A stretch of DNA of 64,000 bases from Mesorhizobium mediterraneum (GCF_002284565.1 NZ_NPKI01000026.1:1-64000); one strand, 5' to 3'. Numbered from the stretch's first letter, positions 9,080 through 18,864 are shown. The notes: generated from the letters alone by a model not told the origin. Program-made: numbers and translations.

Positions 9080-10193
9080 CATCGCAGCCACCGTTCCGGC
9101 CGTCGTCGGCCGCTCCCTGTGGGCCGATGCCTGGGCGCGCCTCAAGGCCAATCGCGCCGCCATGTTCAGCCTGTATTATCTTGCCTTCATCGCGCTCCTC
9201 AGCGTGTTCGGGCCCTCTTTGGTGCCGCATCGATACACCACCATCTACGCCGACTATGTGCGCACGCCGCCGAGCTTCTCGGCCTATCCGAAGGCCGACA
9301 AGATCGAAACGGCGCTCAATGAGGCGATCAAGCGTATGCGTGTCGACATCAAGGAGTGGCGGCAGGAAGACAATCGCATCTTCGTCACCGTCACATCTTC
9401 CAAGCCGATCGACGACCGCAATGTCCGCTACCTCGACCGTTCCGATGCCTTCGACAACACGAAGATCGAGAGCAAATCGCCTGACGGCCTTGAAGCGGTG
9501 ATGAGCGCTTCGATCAGGCAGCAGTATTTCCTGTTCGGCACCGACAATACCGGCCGCGATCTCCTGTCGCGGACGCTGATGGCCGGGCGCATCTCGCTGG
9601 CCATCGGCCTGCTCGCCGGGGTCGTCGCCGGCGTCATCGGCGTGCTCTATGGCGCTACTGCCGGCCTTGCCGGCGGCAAGGTCGACGAGGTGATGATGCG
9701 CATCGTCGATGTGCTTTATTCGCTGCCGTTCATCTTCTTCGTCATCATGCTGGTGGTCTTCTTCGGCCGGAACTTCGTGCTGATGTTCCTTGCGGTCGGC
9801 GCCGTGCTCTGGCTCGACATGGCGCGCATCGTGCGCGGTCAGGCGCTGTCGATCCGGCGGCAGGAATATGTCCAGGCGGCGGAGGCGATGGGCATCGGCC
9901 AGCGCGGCATCCTGATCCGCCACGTCATTCCCAACCTGCTTGGCCCAGTGGTCATCTACATGACGCTGCTGGTGCCGCATGTCATCATCCTGGAGAGTTT
10001 CCTGTCCTTCCTCGGGCTTGGCGTGCAGGAACCGATGACCAGCTGGGGCGTACTGATCTCGACCGGCGCCAAGAACATCGGCACCGCCAACTGGCTGCTC
10101 TTGTTCCCTGCCTTCTTTCTCGTCTCGACGCTGTTCGCGCTGAACTTCGTTGGCGACGGCCTGCGCGATGCGCTCGACCCTAGGGATCGTTGA
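9072..10193 (+). CDS. oppC: Oligopeptide ABC transporter permease with long insert (OppC-like)
   Basis: Second inner-membrane permease, 373 aa against about 300 for classical OppC. The extra length is a hydrophilic insert at about residues 65-150, between the first membrane helix (residues 30-50) and the core that begins at FGTDNTGRDLLSR. The insert should lie in the periplasm. The C-terminal half has the EAA-type loop QAAEAMGIGQRGILIRHVIPN. I associate similar inserts with OppC of alphaproteobacteria; the insert's function is unknown to me. The gene overlaps oppB and is followed 1 nt later by the ATPase start. Confidence 0.88.
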   Translation: MTDIAATVPAVVGRSLWADAWARLKANRAAMFSLYYLAFIALLSVFGPSLVPHRYTTIYADYVRTPPSFSAYPKADKIETALNEAIKRMRVDIKEWRQEDNRIFVTVTSSKPIDDRNVRYLDRSDAFDNTKIESKSPDGLEAVMSASIRQQYFLFGTDNTGRDLLSRTLMAGRISLAIGLLAGVVAGVIGVLYGATAGLAGGKVDEVMMRIVDVLYSLPFIFFVIMLVVFFGRNFVLMFLAVGAVLWLDMARIVRGQALSIRRQEYVQAAEAMGIGQRGILIRHVIPNLLGPVVIYMTLLVPHVIILESFLSFLGLGVQEPMTSWGVLISTGAKNIGTANWLLLFPAFFLVSTLFALNFVGDGLRDALDPRDR

Positions 10194-10194
10194 G

Positions 10195-11814
10195 ATGGAC
10201 GCTTCCGAAACGATCCTCAACGTTAAAGACCTTCGCGTCCGCTTTCGAACGCTCGACGGCGTGGTCGAGGCGGTCAAGGGCATCAACATCCACGTCAATG
10301 CAGGCGAAACCGTCGCCGTGGTCGGTGAATCCGGGTCCGGCAAGAGCCAGACGATGATGGCAGCGATGAGCCTGCTGGCCTCGAACGGCGAGGCGACAGG
10401 CGTCGTCGACTATCGCGGCCGCAACCTTTTAACCCTAAGCAAGCCCGAGTTGAACAAGGTCCGCGGCCGCAAGATCAGCATGATCTTCCAGGAGCCGATG
10501 ACATCGCTCGATCCGCTCTATTCGATCGGCAATCAGCTGATCGAACCGATCCGCCGGCATCGCGGGCTTAGTGCGGCGCAAGCACGCGAAGAGGCGCTCA
10601 AGCTCTTGCGGCTGGTTCATATTCCCGATCCCGAACGGCGGATGAAATCCTACCCGCATGAAATGTCGGGTGGCCAGCGACAGCGGGTCATGATCGCCAT
10701 GGCGCTGGCCAACGATCCCGACATACTGATCGCAGACGAACCGACGACGGCGCTCGACGTGACGATCCAGGCGCAGATCCTCATGCTGCTCGCCGAGCTG
10801 CAGCGCAAGCTCGGCATGGCGATCGTCTTCATCACCCATGATCTCGGCATCGTCCGGCGCTTTGCCGACCGCGTCTACGTCATGCGCTACGGCGAAGTCG
10901 TAGAGGAGGGCGAGGCGGAAGCGATCTTCGTCAACCCGCAGCATGCCTACACCAAGATGCTGCTGGCCGCCGAGCCGACCGGAACCAAAGCGCCGCCGCC
11001 GCCAAACGCGCCTGTCCTGCTCGAAGGCAGGAATGTCGAGGTGAACTTCAAGATCGGCGGCGGGTTTCTTGCCGGAGAGCCGCTGGTGCTGCGCGCGGTC
11101 GATCACATTTCGATCCGCCTTCAGCGGAACCAGACCATCGGCATCGTCGGCGAATCCGGTTCGGGAAAATCGACGCTCGGGCGGGCTTTACTGCGGCTTC
11201 TGCCAAGCGATGGCCTCATCCGCTTTGGCGATCGCGATATCTCCTCCGCCGACCGTCAGACTATGCGGCCGCTGCGGCGTGAATTGCAGCTCGTCTTCCA
11301 AGACCCGTTCGGTTCGCTGTCGCCGCGCATGACCGTCGGCCAGGTCATCACCGAAGGGCTTCTGGTGCATGAGCCGACCCTGTCGGGTAAGCAACGCGAT
11401 CTGCGCGCGGTCGAGGCCTTGCGCGAAGTCGGGCTCGATCCGAATGCGCGCAATCGCTACCCGCACGAATTCTCCGGCGGCCAGCGCCAGCGCATTGCCA
11501 TCGCGCGCGCGATGATCCTCAAGCCCAAGGTGGTCGTGCTCGACGAGCCGACCTCGGCGCTCGACCGCTCCGTCCAGAAGCAGATCGTCGAGCTGCTGCG
11601 CAAGCTGCAGGCCGACCATGAATTGTCCTATCTGTTCATCAGCCACGATCTCGCCGTCGTGCGCGCCATGGCCGACTACATCATCGTCATGAAGCAAGGC
11701 AAGATCGTCGAGGAAGGGCCGACCGAGGCGATCTTCAGCAATCCGCAAGCTACCTACACGCAGACGCTGATGGCCGCGGCCATCGACGTCACTCGGTTTC
11801 GCTTAAGCGCGTAA
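10195..11814 (+). CDS. Fused oligopeptide ABC transporter ATPase (OppD-OppF type)
   Basis: 539-aa protein with two complete ABC ATPase domains in tandem, so one gene replaces separate oppD and oppF. Domain 1 has Walker A GESGSGKSQ, signature MSGGQRQR and Walker B ILIADEPTTALD. Domain 2 has GESGSGKST, FSGGQRQR and VVVLDEPTSALD. It powers the upstream permeases at the cytoplasmic membrane face. The ATG at 10195 is chosen over upstream in-frame starts because it lies 1 nt after the oppC stop and the N-terminus MDASETILNVKDLRV is the normal beginning of the domain. It is the last gene of the operon. Confidence 0.9.
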   Translation: MDASETILNVKDLRVRFRTLDGVVEAVKGINIHVNAGETVAVVGESGSGKSQTMMAAMSLLASNGEATGVVDYRGRNLLTLSKPELNKVRGRKISMIFQEPMTSLDPLYSIGNQLIEPIRRHRGLSAAQAREEALKLLRLVHIPDPERRMKSYPHEMSGGQRQRVMIAMALANDPDILIADEPTTALDVTIQAQILMLLAELQRKLGMAIVFITHDLGIVRRFADRVYVMRYGEVVEEGEAEAIFVNPQHAYTKMLLAAEPTGTKAPPPPNAPVLLEGRNVEVNFKIGGGFLAGEPLVLRAVDHISIRLQRNQTIGIVGESGSGKSTLGRALLRLLPSDGLIRFGDRDISSADRQTMRPLRRELQLVFQDPFGSLSPRMTVGQVITEGLLVHEPTLSGKQRDLRAVEALREVGLDPNARNRYPHEFSGGQRQRIAIARAMILKPKVVVLDEPTSALDRSVQKQIVELLRKLQADHELSYLFISHDLAVVRAMADYIIVMKQGKIVEEGPTEAIFSNPQATYTQTLMAAAIDVTRFRLSA

Positions 11815-12164
11815 CGCGATCAGTCAGGCCTGCAGCGGAGGGAGATTTTTTCGGGAGCAAAACAGCCAACCACTGGCCGTTCCGGGAGAAGGAGACAGTT
11901 CATTCCGGCTAGGTGATTAGTATCAAGTCTGACCACACAAACCCTGAAGAGTGGGACCCACGTGATTGACCTTTCGGGATCAACGCCCACAAAAGCGTAA
12001 ATGCGCAATGGGGATAAACCACGCATGCTTTGAGCTTGCATTCCAGACAGAGCACCCGCCTGATTTGCGTGACAGTTGGCTGTTGTTAACGAACATCCAG
12101 CGCAGGTCGATGTAGGAAAACGTCGCTAGTCGGGTCGAGCGCGGCAGATGCCGGCGAGAATGGT
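11815..12164. other. Intergenic region between convergent units
   Basis: 350 nt between the end of the opp operon and the end of the minus-strand dehydratase gene. I see no convincing gene, hairpin terminator with T-run, or repeat. Confidence 0.4.
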
Positions 12165-13364
12165 TCAGTCGAAGAAGCCCGCGTCCTCTTCCCTGAGATA
12201 CTTCCTGGTTGCTTCGGCGTCGATATCGAGGCCCAGCCCCGGCGCTTCCAGCAGGTCCACCATGCTGTCCTTCACGATCTGCGACGGCAGGCCGATTACG
12301 AGGTCCTCCCACCAGGGGTCGGAGGCGCTCGGGTATTCGAAGGCGATGTAGTTGGCGGGCAAGGTGGCGCAGACATTGATCAACGCGCCGAGGCCGAGCA
12401 GGCCGTTCGCCGTGCCGTGCGGCGCCATCAGGATCGAGTGCATTTGGGCGTGCTCGGCTACCCATTTGAGCTCGGCGATGCCACCGATATCGGCCGGGTC
12501 CGGACCGATGATACGGACCGCCTGCGTTTCGATCAGCTCCTTGAAATTATGGCGCAGGTAGATCTGCTCGCCGGTATGGATTGGCGTCGAGGTGGAGGTG
12601 GTCAGCTCCCGATAGGCCTGCGGATTGACCCACGGCACATAGTCGCCAGTCAGCATGTCCTCGAGCCACATCAAATTGTACTTCTCGACCGCGCGAGCAA
12701 ACTTAATCGCATCGGGCAGCATCCAGCCCGGGCCGCAGTCGAGCGCCAGGCTGACCTCGTCGCCCAGCACTTCCTTCATCGCGATCACGCAGTCGAGCAT
12801 GTGATTGAAACCGCGCTCGCTGATCACGCCTTGATCCATGGCACCGTGATAGCCGGCCTTCTTCTGCGTCACGCCGTAATGGAAGCCCTCAATGGTGTCC
12901 TTCATGTTGGAGTGGAACGAGATTCCTTGCTTGATCATGAAGAAGTTCTGCGGCTGCTCCATCATCCATTTGACATCAGCGGCGTAGTCCTCCGGCCGGT
13001 CGCCCGTGCGTTTCTGGCGGATCGAGCCGTTGTAGACGCGCACCTTGTCGCGCACTTTGCCGCCGAGCAGTTTGTAGGCCGGCACGCCTGCAGCCTTGCC
13101 GGCAATGTCCCATAGCGCATGCTCGATAGCGCTCACCGCCGCGCCATAGGGCTTGAAAGAGCCGCGTTGGCGGATCTTCAGCATCACCCGCTCGACGTCG
13201 GTTGGGTCCTCGCCGATCAGGGCCTCGCGGAAATGCAGCACCCAGGGCTTGAGGTAGGGCTTGGTGTACTCGACCTCACCCAGGCCATAGAGGCCCTCGT
13301 CGGTGACGACGCGAACGATGGGGTGCTTGCCGATGACGGCACAGCGGAGATCGGTGATCTTCAT
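12165..13364 (-). CDS. Mandelate racemase/enolase superfamily sugar-acid dehydratase (paralogue 1)
   Basis: 399-aa enolase-superfamily enzyme, probably a dehydratase that turns an aldonic or aldaric acid into a 2-keto-3-deoxy acid. Metal ligands fit Asp209 (LALDCG), Glu235 (MWLEDM) and Glu266 (HTGEQ); a general base His316 lies in APHGTANG. The second-strand motif is IKQG (Lys145), where relatives have K-x-K or K-x-D. The N-terminal capping domain is intact, and the start MKITDLRCAVIG is typical. It forms a minus-strand group with the NIPSNAP gene and two further dehydratases. The exact substrate is not readable from sequence. Confidence 0.82.
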   Translation of the reverse strand: MKITDLRCAVIGKHPIVRVVTDEGLYGLGEVEYTKPYLKPWVLHFREALIGEDPTDVERVMLKIRQRGSFKPYGAAVSAIEHALWDIAGKAAGVPAYKLLGGKVRDKVRVYNGSIRQKRTGDRPEDYAADVKWMMEQPQNFFMIKQGISFHSNMKDTIEGFHYGVTQKKAGYHGAMDQGVISERGFNHMLDCVIAMKEVLGDEVSLALDCGPGWMLPDAIKFARAVEKYNLMWLEDMLTGDYVPWVNPQAYRELTTSTSTPIHTGEQIYLRHNFKELIETQAVRIIGPDPADIGGIAELKWVAEHAQMHSILMAPHGTANGLLGLGALINVCATLPANYIAFEYPSASDPWWEDLVIGLPSQIVKDSMVDLLEAPGLGLDIDAEATRKYLREEDAGFFD

Positions 13365-13373
13365 GGCGCAGTC

Positions 13374-13700
13374 CTATTTCACAGACGAGAAAGCTGTCGG
13401 CGTGAGCAGCTGGCTGCTGATATTGGCAATGATCTGCCCGTCGCGCTCAGACTCGTCCCGGGCTCTGTGCCATGCCGGATCGGTGACGAAAGCCGCCCAT
13501 TTCGCCTCACGCTCGGCCAGCGATTCCCAGGCGAGGAAATAGGTGAGGCGATTGCTGTTTTCGCCGATCGCCGTGGTGAAAAACCCGGCTTGGCGGATGC
13601 CATGCCTCTCCCAGATGGCCAGCGTTTGGTCGGAAAAGCGCTTGAGCAAAGCCGGCAGCCTGCCCGGCAGGCAGTCATAGATACGCAGTTCGTAGATCAT
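13374..13700 (-). CDS. NIPSNAP family protein
   Basis: 108-aa ferredoxin-like-fold protein of the NIPSNAP family: MIYELRIYDCLPGRL at the start and TYFLAWESLAEREAKWAAFVTDP in the middle are family hallmarks. Such proteins often sit in catabolic operons of alphaproteobacteria, but their biochemical role is unclear. The ATG at 13700 is chosen over a longer reading from 13748 because the family begins at MIYELR. It lies 9 nt upstream of dehydratase paralogue 1, so the two are cotranscribed. Confidence 0.8.
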   Translation of the reverse strand: MIYELRIYDCLPGRLPALLKRFSDQTLAIWERHGIRQAGFFTTAIGENSNRLTYFLAWESLAEREAKWAAFVTDPAWHRARDESERDGQIIANISSQLLTPTAFSSVK

Positions 13701-13802
13701 GGTTTCGTCCGTTTCTTTCTTCGCCTCTCCCTTGGGAGAGGTCGACACGAATGGTCGGTCGTTGGCCCTGTGAGCCTGGGGGAATGAGGGAAGGGGTCTG
13801 GG

Positions 13803-15161
13803 CTAACTCCAGGTCCGGTCCCAGCTATATTCATTGTCCCAATGCTCGGTGGATTGCCATATCCCCGTGACCCCCGGTTGCAGGTGCAGCGAGATTACCT
13901 CGTCGACTACGTCGTCAATCCCCAGGCCCGGCTTGTCCAGAACAGTGATAAAGCCCTCCTTGACGAGCGGCTTGGGAACGCCGGTGACGATATCGTCCCA
14001 CCAGTCGACATCGGCGGAGTGATATTCGAGCGCCATGAAGTTTTCGGTCGCGGTCGCGACATGCGCCGCAGCCATTGCCGCGATTGGACTTTCCGCCATA
14101 TGGATCGCCATGGCGACACCATGGTCCTGTGCCGCGTCGCCGATCTTCTTGGTCTCGAGGATGCCGCCGGTGGTCAGCAAGTCCGGATGGATGACCGAGA
14201 TGCCTGAGTTGAGCAGCGGCTCGAAGCCTTCCTTGAGATAGATGTCCTCACCCGTGCAGATCGGCACGGACGTAGCCTGCTGCAACTGCCGATACTGCTC
14301 GGTGTACTGCCAGGGGATCACGTCCTCGAGCCAGGCCGGTGCATATTTCTCGATCCGCCGGGCGAGACGGATGCCATCCTGCAGCGAGATGTGGCCGACA
14401 TGGTCGATGGCGAGCGGGACCTCGTAGCCGATCACCTCGCGGACCTCGTGGATATATTGATCGAGCAGGTCGATGCCCTTTTCGGTGAAGTGGAGGCCGG
14501 TGAAGGGATGCGGCACGTTCTGCGCGTCATAGGCGGCATTGCGCGCCCGGCGTTCGTCCAACGTGCGTGCCCGGCCGCGGCTGGCATGCGTGCGGAAACC
14601 GTCGAGCACGCCAGCCGGCGCGACCACCGCGCCCGGGATGTGGGAGATCTGCGCCAGCCCCAGATCCATCTTGAGGAACGTGAAGCCGAGTTCCATGCGC
14701 TGCTTGAGGCGCTTGCCGGTCTCGGTGCCACTTGGCTTGTCGGCGTCGGTGTCGCAATAGACACGCACCTTGTCGCGGAACCGTCCCCCGAGCATCTGGT
14801 AGATCGGCACGCCATAGGCCTTGCCGGCGAGATCCCACAGCGCGATTTCGACCGCCGAGACGCCGCCGCCTTGCCGGCCATGGCCACCAAATTGCTTGAT
14901 GCGGCGGAACAGTCGGTCAATGTCACAGGGATTCTCGCCGAGCAACCGGCTCTTCAGCATCAGCGCATAGGTGGCGCTAGCGCCGTCACGCACTTCGCCC
15001 AGGCCGACAATGCCCTGGTTGGTGTAGATCTTGATGAGCGCCGAGGTGAACGGCGCACCGACGATTTCGGCTACCCGCATGTCGGTGATGCGAAGGTCGG
15101 ACGGCTTGGAGTTCGCGTTCACCCGATTGAGCGCCTCGTCGGCGCCACCCGTCTTTGGCAT
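13803..15161 (-). CDS. Mandelate racemase/enolase superfamily dehydratase (paralogue 2)
   Basis: 452-aa member with canonical second-strand K-x-D (Lys164-Met-Asp166 in FLKMDLG), metal ligands Asp253 (AIDHVGH), Glu279 (WLEDVIPW) and Glu305 (CTGEDIY), and His354 (AIHMAES). This resembles the mannonate/galactonate dehydratase-like branch, which makes 2-keto-3-deoxy sugar acids. It is longer than paralogue 1 because of a disordered N-terminal 20 residues and an insert around residues 175-225. It sits between the NIPSNAP gene and paralogue 3 on the minus strand. Substrate unknown. Confidence 0.82.
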   Translation of the reverse strand: MPKTGGADEALNRVNANSKPSDLRITDMRVAEIVGAPFTSALIKIYTNQGIVGLGEVRDGASATYALMLKSRLLGENPCDIDRLFRRIKQFGGHGRQGGGVSAVEIALWDLAGKAYGVPIYQMLGGRFRDKVRVYCDTDADKPSGTETGKRLKQRMELGFTFLKMDLGLAQISHIPGAVVAPAGVLDGFRTHASRGRARTLDERRARNAAYDAQNVPHPFTGLHFTEKGIDLLDQYIHEVREVIGYEVPLAIDHVGHISLQDGIRLARRIEKYAPAWLEDVIPWQYTEQYRQLQQATSVPICTGEDIYLKEGFEPLLNSGISVIHPDLLTTGGILETKKIGDAAQDHGVAMAIHMAESPIAAMAAAHVATATENFMALEYHSADVDWWDDIVTGVPKPLVKEGFITVLDKPGLGIDDVVDEVISLHLQPGVTGIWQSTEHWDNEYSWDRTWS

Positions 15162-15220
15162 GGCTTGTCCTCGTTCTAGGTCAGCGGAGCTTGCCGCCCC
15201 GCACGCTGAGCATCGAGTTG

Positions 15221-16387
15221 CTAGTCCAGCTCGATCTCATGGGCCTGCAGGTAGTCGCGGTCCATCTCAACACCCAGACCAGGCTTCGATGTCAGCTTCA
15301 GGCTGCCGTTCGAAACGTCGAGAGGTCTGTCGATGAGGTGATCGTATTTGCCCAGGTTCCACTCCGACGTTTCGAGCTTGTAGAAGTTGGGAACGGTCAT
15401 CATCACCTGCGCTCCCGCAACCACGTTGATCGGCCCAGCGGCGTCATGCGGCGAGACCGGGATGTAGTAGGCTTCGCATAGGGCGGAAATCTTCTTGAGT
15501 TCGGTAATGCCGCCGGTCCAGGTCACATCAGGCATGATGTAGTCAGCGAGCTTGTTCTCGAGTACCGGCACGAAATCCCATTTCGTGTGGCCGCGCTCGC
15601 CCCACGAGATCGCGGCACTGACCTTCTCACGCACCTGCTTGAGTGCGTTAAGGCTCTCGGGCGGACAGGGCTCCTCAAACCAGTCGATCTGGCCGGCTTC
15701 CTCCAGGCTCCGACATAGGCGAATAGCGGTGGGAACGTCGAAGCGGCCATGCGCGTCGATGAGAATGTCGACATCAGGCCCCGCCGTTTCGCGGATCAGC
15801 GCCGTGAGTTCGGCCGCTTCGCGCTCGTCCTTGCGAGTCATGCTGCCATCGAGGTAACCGTCCCGCTGTTCGCGGGACAGGCCATCGGCGGTGCGGCCCT
15901 GGTGGGGGAAAGGATCGAACTTGAGCGCTGTGTGTCCGGACTCGACGATGTCCAAAATTTCGCGGACCACAGCCTCCTTGCTGGTGAATTTGGCCTGGTT
16001 AGGATGGGTGTAGAGTGCGATTTCATCGCGCACCGGTCCGCCTAGCAGCTCGTAGATCGGCTTACCGAGGACTTTGCCCCGGATATCCCAGAGGGCTATA
16101 TCGATGGCGCTCACGCATTCGACGGCGGCGCCGCGGCTGCCCATGTAGGTGAAGCTGCGGAAAATCTTGTGCCAGAGACGCTCGATATGAGCTGGATTCT
16201 CGCCTGTCACGGCGATGCCGATCTGCCGCAGGATCGTGCACAGGGCGCGGTTGGCGAGCCTTGTGGTTGTCGTGATCTCTCCCCAGCCGCTCACCCCTTC
16301 GTCGGTCGTCACCTCGACGAAAAGGAACTCTCCCCAATAGGAAGCATCGGACTTGATCAGCCACGGCCGAATGCTCGTGATTTTCAT
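15221..16387 (-). CDS. Galactonate dehydratase-like enolase superfamily enzyme (paralogue 3)
   Basis: 388-aa enzyme close in layout to DgoD-type D-galactonate dehydratases. Motifs: Lys156-Phe-Asp158 (ALKFDP), Asp211 and His213 (LIDAHGRFD), Glu238/239 (DWFEEP), Glu264 (SWGERG) and a terminal SPHDAAGP His. The start at 16387 (MKITSIRPW) has AAAGGTAG upstream; a longer reading to 16660 runs through the regulator gene and is not credible. It is the first enzyme gene after the GntR regulator (53-nt gap) and so is probably under that regulator's control. D-galactonate itself is only one possible substrate. Confidence 0.85.
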   Translation of the reverse strand: MKITSIRPWLIKSDASYWGEFLFVEVTTDEGVSGWGEITTTTRLANRALCTILRQIGIAVTGENPAHIERLWHKIFRSFTYMGSRGAAVECVSAIDIALWDIRGKVLGKPIYELLGGPVRDEIALYTHPNQAKFTSKEAVVREILDIVESGHTALKFDPFPHQGRTADGLSREQRDGYLDGSMTRKDEREAAELTALIRETAGPDVDILIDAHGRFDVPTAIRLCRSLEEAGQIDWFEEPCPPESLNALKQVREKVSAAISWGERGHTKWDFVPVLENKLADYIMPDVTWTGGITELKKISALCEAYYIPVSPHDAAGPINVVAGAQVMMTVPNFYKLETSEWNLGKYDHLIDRPLDVSNGSLKLTSKPGLGVEMDRDYLQAHEIELD

Positions 16388-16440
16388 CTCAACTACCTTT
16401 TTCGAAATGGTCGGGCTAACGATGTTCTGGACCGGACATT

Positions 16441-17151
16441 CTATCCGGCCCGAGCGGCGTTGCGCGCTCGCATCTGTTCGAGAATATGCCGGCCTGAACC
16501 CTCGACATGGCGAGAAACGAGTTCGGCCGCCTTGTCGGCCTCTCCCGCCTTTACGAGCGCGATGAGTTCGCGGTGCTCGCGAATGATCGCGGCACGCCGT
16601 GCAAGCGTGAAGTTGAAACGCCGGCTCACGGCTCGCAGCACTTCGCGATGCTTCCACCAAAGTTCGGCGGCATGGCGGTTATAGTGCCGCTGGTACATCA
16701 CGGTGTGGAAAGCCGTATCCAGCTCGCTGTGCCTGAACGTGTCGGCGAAGTTGTTCTCTTCGATCAGGCCTTGGAGACGTTCGAGCTCGGCGATGTCCTC
16801 GCCGGTCGCCATATTCACAAACCATCGCGTCAAGGCCGGCTCGATCAGAACACCGATTTCATAGATATCCCGCACAAAATCCTGATCTATGGGTCGGACG
16901 CGCGCCCCGCGGTTGGGGAGAAATATGACAAAACCCTCCCCGCGCAAGAGTTGCAGGGCCTCGCGCACGGGGTTGGTCGAGGTGCCATGACGCCGGGCGA
17001 GGTCGGTGACCACAAGCCGTTCGTTGGCGACGAGCCGCCCTTCGATGATGTCTTCCCTAATCAGTTCGTAAACTGAGGCGCCCTCGCTGGAGGCCCCTAT
17101 GGGGTCAATCTCAGCCGGTGGCATGGCTTTAAAATCGCTTATTTCGGCCAA
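16441..17151 (-). CDS. GntR family regulator with FCD domain
   Basis: 236-aa transcription factor. It has a winged HTH at about residues 28-85 (VVTDLARRHGTSTNPVREALQLLRGEGFV) and a C-terminal all-helical FCD ligand domain with the expected Asp/His metal-site residues (ELDTAFH, REHRELI, RHVEGSGRHI). Such proteins usually repress catabolic genes until a sugar acid binds. TTG at 17151 is chosen because AGGGGAG lies about 6 nt upstream; the next Met at 17124 has no such site. It heads the minus-strand dehydratase genes and faces the CUT1 transporter operon, so it likely controls both arms. Confidence 0.87.
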   Translation of the reverse strand: MAEISDFKAMPPAEIDPIGASSEGASVYELIREDIIEGRLVANERLVVTDLARRHGTSTNPVREALQLLRGEGFVIFLPNRGARVRPIDQDFVRDIYEIGVLIEPALTRWFVNMATGEDIAELERLQGLIEENNFADTFRHSELDTAFHTVMYQRHYNRHAAELWWKHREVLRAVSRRFNFTLARRAAIIREHRELIALVKAGEADKAAELVSRHVEGSGRHILEQMRARNAARAG

Positions 17152-17363
17152 GGCCGGCTCCCCTATTCAGTACATACTCTGCCCGATATCACACACGGTT
17201 TCCCCAAACAATGTACGATCCTATGCGTTGACAGGCAATCCACGATCTGAAAACGTACAAGGTGATCGAAGGGATACATAGAATAGGGAGGCGTCCCGCG
17301 GTCGTACGAGCTAGGCCGCTTTGCCTCGGCGCAGGGCGGCATGGAGAACCAGGGAGGATACCT
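17152..17363. promoter_or_regulatory. Divergent control region of the sugar-acid locus
   Basis: 212 nt between the regulator and the transporter operon. It carries several GTAC-centred elements (AGTA-CA-TACT at 17169-17178, others near 17213, 17254 and 17304) that are plausible half sites for the adjacent GntR/FCD regulator, and a TTGACA at 17228-17233 without a good -10. Site assignment is a guess; the placement of the operator region here is likely. Confidence 0.35.
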
Positions 17364-18842
17364 ATGACGAGGATTACGCTCGGCAGTGCGGTCCTGCGCG
17401 GCACTGTCGCCACTGCTTTGATGGCATCGCTGATGTCCACATCGGCACTCGGTGCGCCGCCGGTCGACCTGAGCAAGTGGTCGCCGGAATATGTGCGCTC
17501 CATTGCCGGCACACAGGATTTTGACACGGCAGCCGATTGCGCCAAGGTCACCCCGCTCGACTACAAGGGACGGCTGACTTTCTGGTATCAGGGCGTGTTC
17601 GAGGGCGACCCCGACCTCCTGCGCCAGTACTACAAGGAATTCTTCGAGACCTTCCGCAAGACCTATCCGAACATCCAGCTCGAGGAACAAGCCCTCACCT
17701 ATAACGACCTTCTTGACAAGTTCCGCACGGCGCTCCTGGGCAATGCCGCGCCGATGGCGGTCCGCCTGCAAATCCTGGGTGGTACCGAGTTCGCGTCAAA
17801 GGGCTATCTGGAACCGCTCAAACCCGAAGATGTCGGCTATTCGACCGATGATTTCTGGCCCGGCGCCATGAAGGCCGTAACCTGGGAGGACGTTACCTAC
17901 GGCATTCCGACCAACAACGAGACGATGGCATTCATCTGGAACGCCGACATCTTCAAGCGGGCGGGCCTCGATCCGGACAAGCCGCCGGCAACCTGGGACG
18001 ACGTCGTCAAATATTCCAAGCAGATCCACGACAAGCTCGGCATTGCCGGCTACGGCCTCGTGGCTCGCAAGAATGCCGGCAATACGCCGTACCGTTTCAT
18101 GCCACAGCTATGGGCCTATGGCGGCGGCGTCTTCGACGAAGCCACCGCGAACCCGACCTATGAGGAGGTCCAACTCGGCAGCCCGCAGAGCAAGGCAGCG
18201 CTGCAAGCCTCATACGACATGTACGTTCGCGACAAATCGGTTCCGGTTTCGGCACTCACCAACCAGCAGGCCGATAACCAGCCCCTGTTCCTCGCCGGCC
18301 AGCTTGGCATGATGATCTCGCACCCGTCCGACTACGACGTGATGCTCGACCTGCAGAAGAAGGCGACAGGCACCGACAAAGACAAGGCGCAGACCGTCAT
18401 CGACAACATGCGCTACGGCCTGATTCCGACTGGCCCCGACGGCAAGCGCGCCGTCGTGTTCGGCGGCTCGAACATTCACATTCTGAAGCCCGAATATGTC
18501 GAGGGCGGCAAGGTAGACGAGCCGGCTGCAAAGGCCATCATCTGCATGTGGGCGAGCCCTGAGTGGTCGCTGAAGATGGCCTACGCCGGCTCGAACCCAG
18601 GCAACCTTAATGGTTTCAAGACCAAATGGATGAAGGAACGTCTCGACAACATCGAGTTCCTCGATGTGACGACCTCGATGCTGCCATATGGCATCCCGTT
18701 CCCAGCGCTGCCGCAATCCCCCGAGATCATGAACATCATCGTCCCGGACATGCTGCAGAATGCCCTGACCGGAGCGATGACCGTCGACCAGGCAGCGGAC
18801 GACGCGGCCCAGAAGGTCAAAGATCTGATGGGCGGACTCTAG
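17364..18842 (+). CDS. Sugar ABC transporter substrate-binding protein (CUT1 type)
   Basis: 492-aa extracytoplasmic binding protein of family 1, first gene of the forward transporter operon. The ATG at 17364 follows AGGGAGGA; the N-terminal 30 residues form a signal peptide (MTRITLGSAVLRGTVATALMASLM to ALG). Regions such as YGIPTNNETMAFIWNADIFKRAGL and GQLGMMISHPSDYDVM are typical of this fold. It should bind a sugar acid or oligosaccharide given the dehydratases around it, but the ligand is inferred only from context. A perfect hairpin follows the stop. Confidence 0.87.
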   Translation: MTRITLGSAVLRGTVATALMASLMSTSALGAPPVDLSKWSPEYVRSIAGTQDFDTAADCAKVTPLDYKGRLTFWYQGVFEGDPDLLRQYYKEFFETFRKTYPNIQLEEQALTYNDLLDKFRTALLGNAAPMAVRLQILGGTEFASKGYLEPLKPEDVGYSTDDFWPGAMKAVTWEDVTYGIPTNNETMAFIWNADIFKRAGLDPDKPPATWDDVVKYSKQIHDKLGIAGYGLVARKNAGNTPYRFMPQLWAYGGGVFDEATANPTYEEVQLGSPQSKAALQASYDMYVRDKSVPVSALTNQQADNQPLFLAGQLGMMISHPSDYDVMLDLQKKATGTDKDKAQTVIDNMRYGLIPTGPDGKRAVVFGGSNIHILKPEYVEGGKVDEPAAKAIICMWASPEWSLKMAYAGSNPGNLNGFKTKWMKERLDNIEFLDVTTSMLPYGIPFPALPQSPEIMNIIVPDMLQNALTGAMTVDQAADDAAQKVKDLMGGL

Positions 18843-18864
18843 TCCAAGCCTGACCTGCGATCTG

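Noticed and set aside
17228..17256. TTGACA as the promoter of the CUT1 operon
   Set aside because: No acceptable -10 at 16-18 nt; kept only as a note in the control region.
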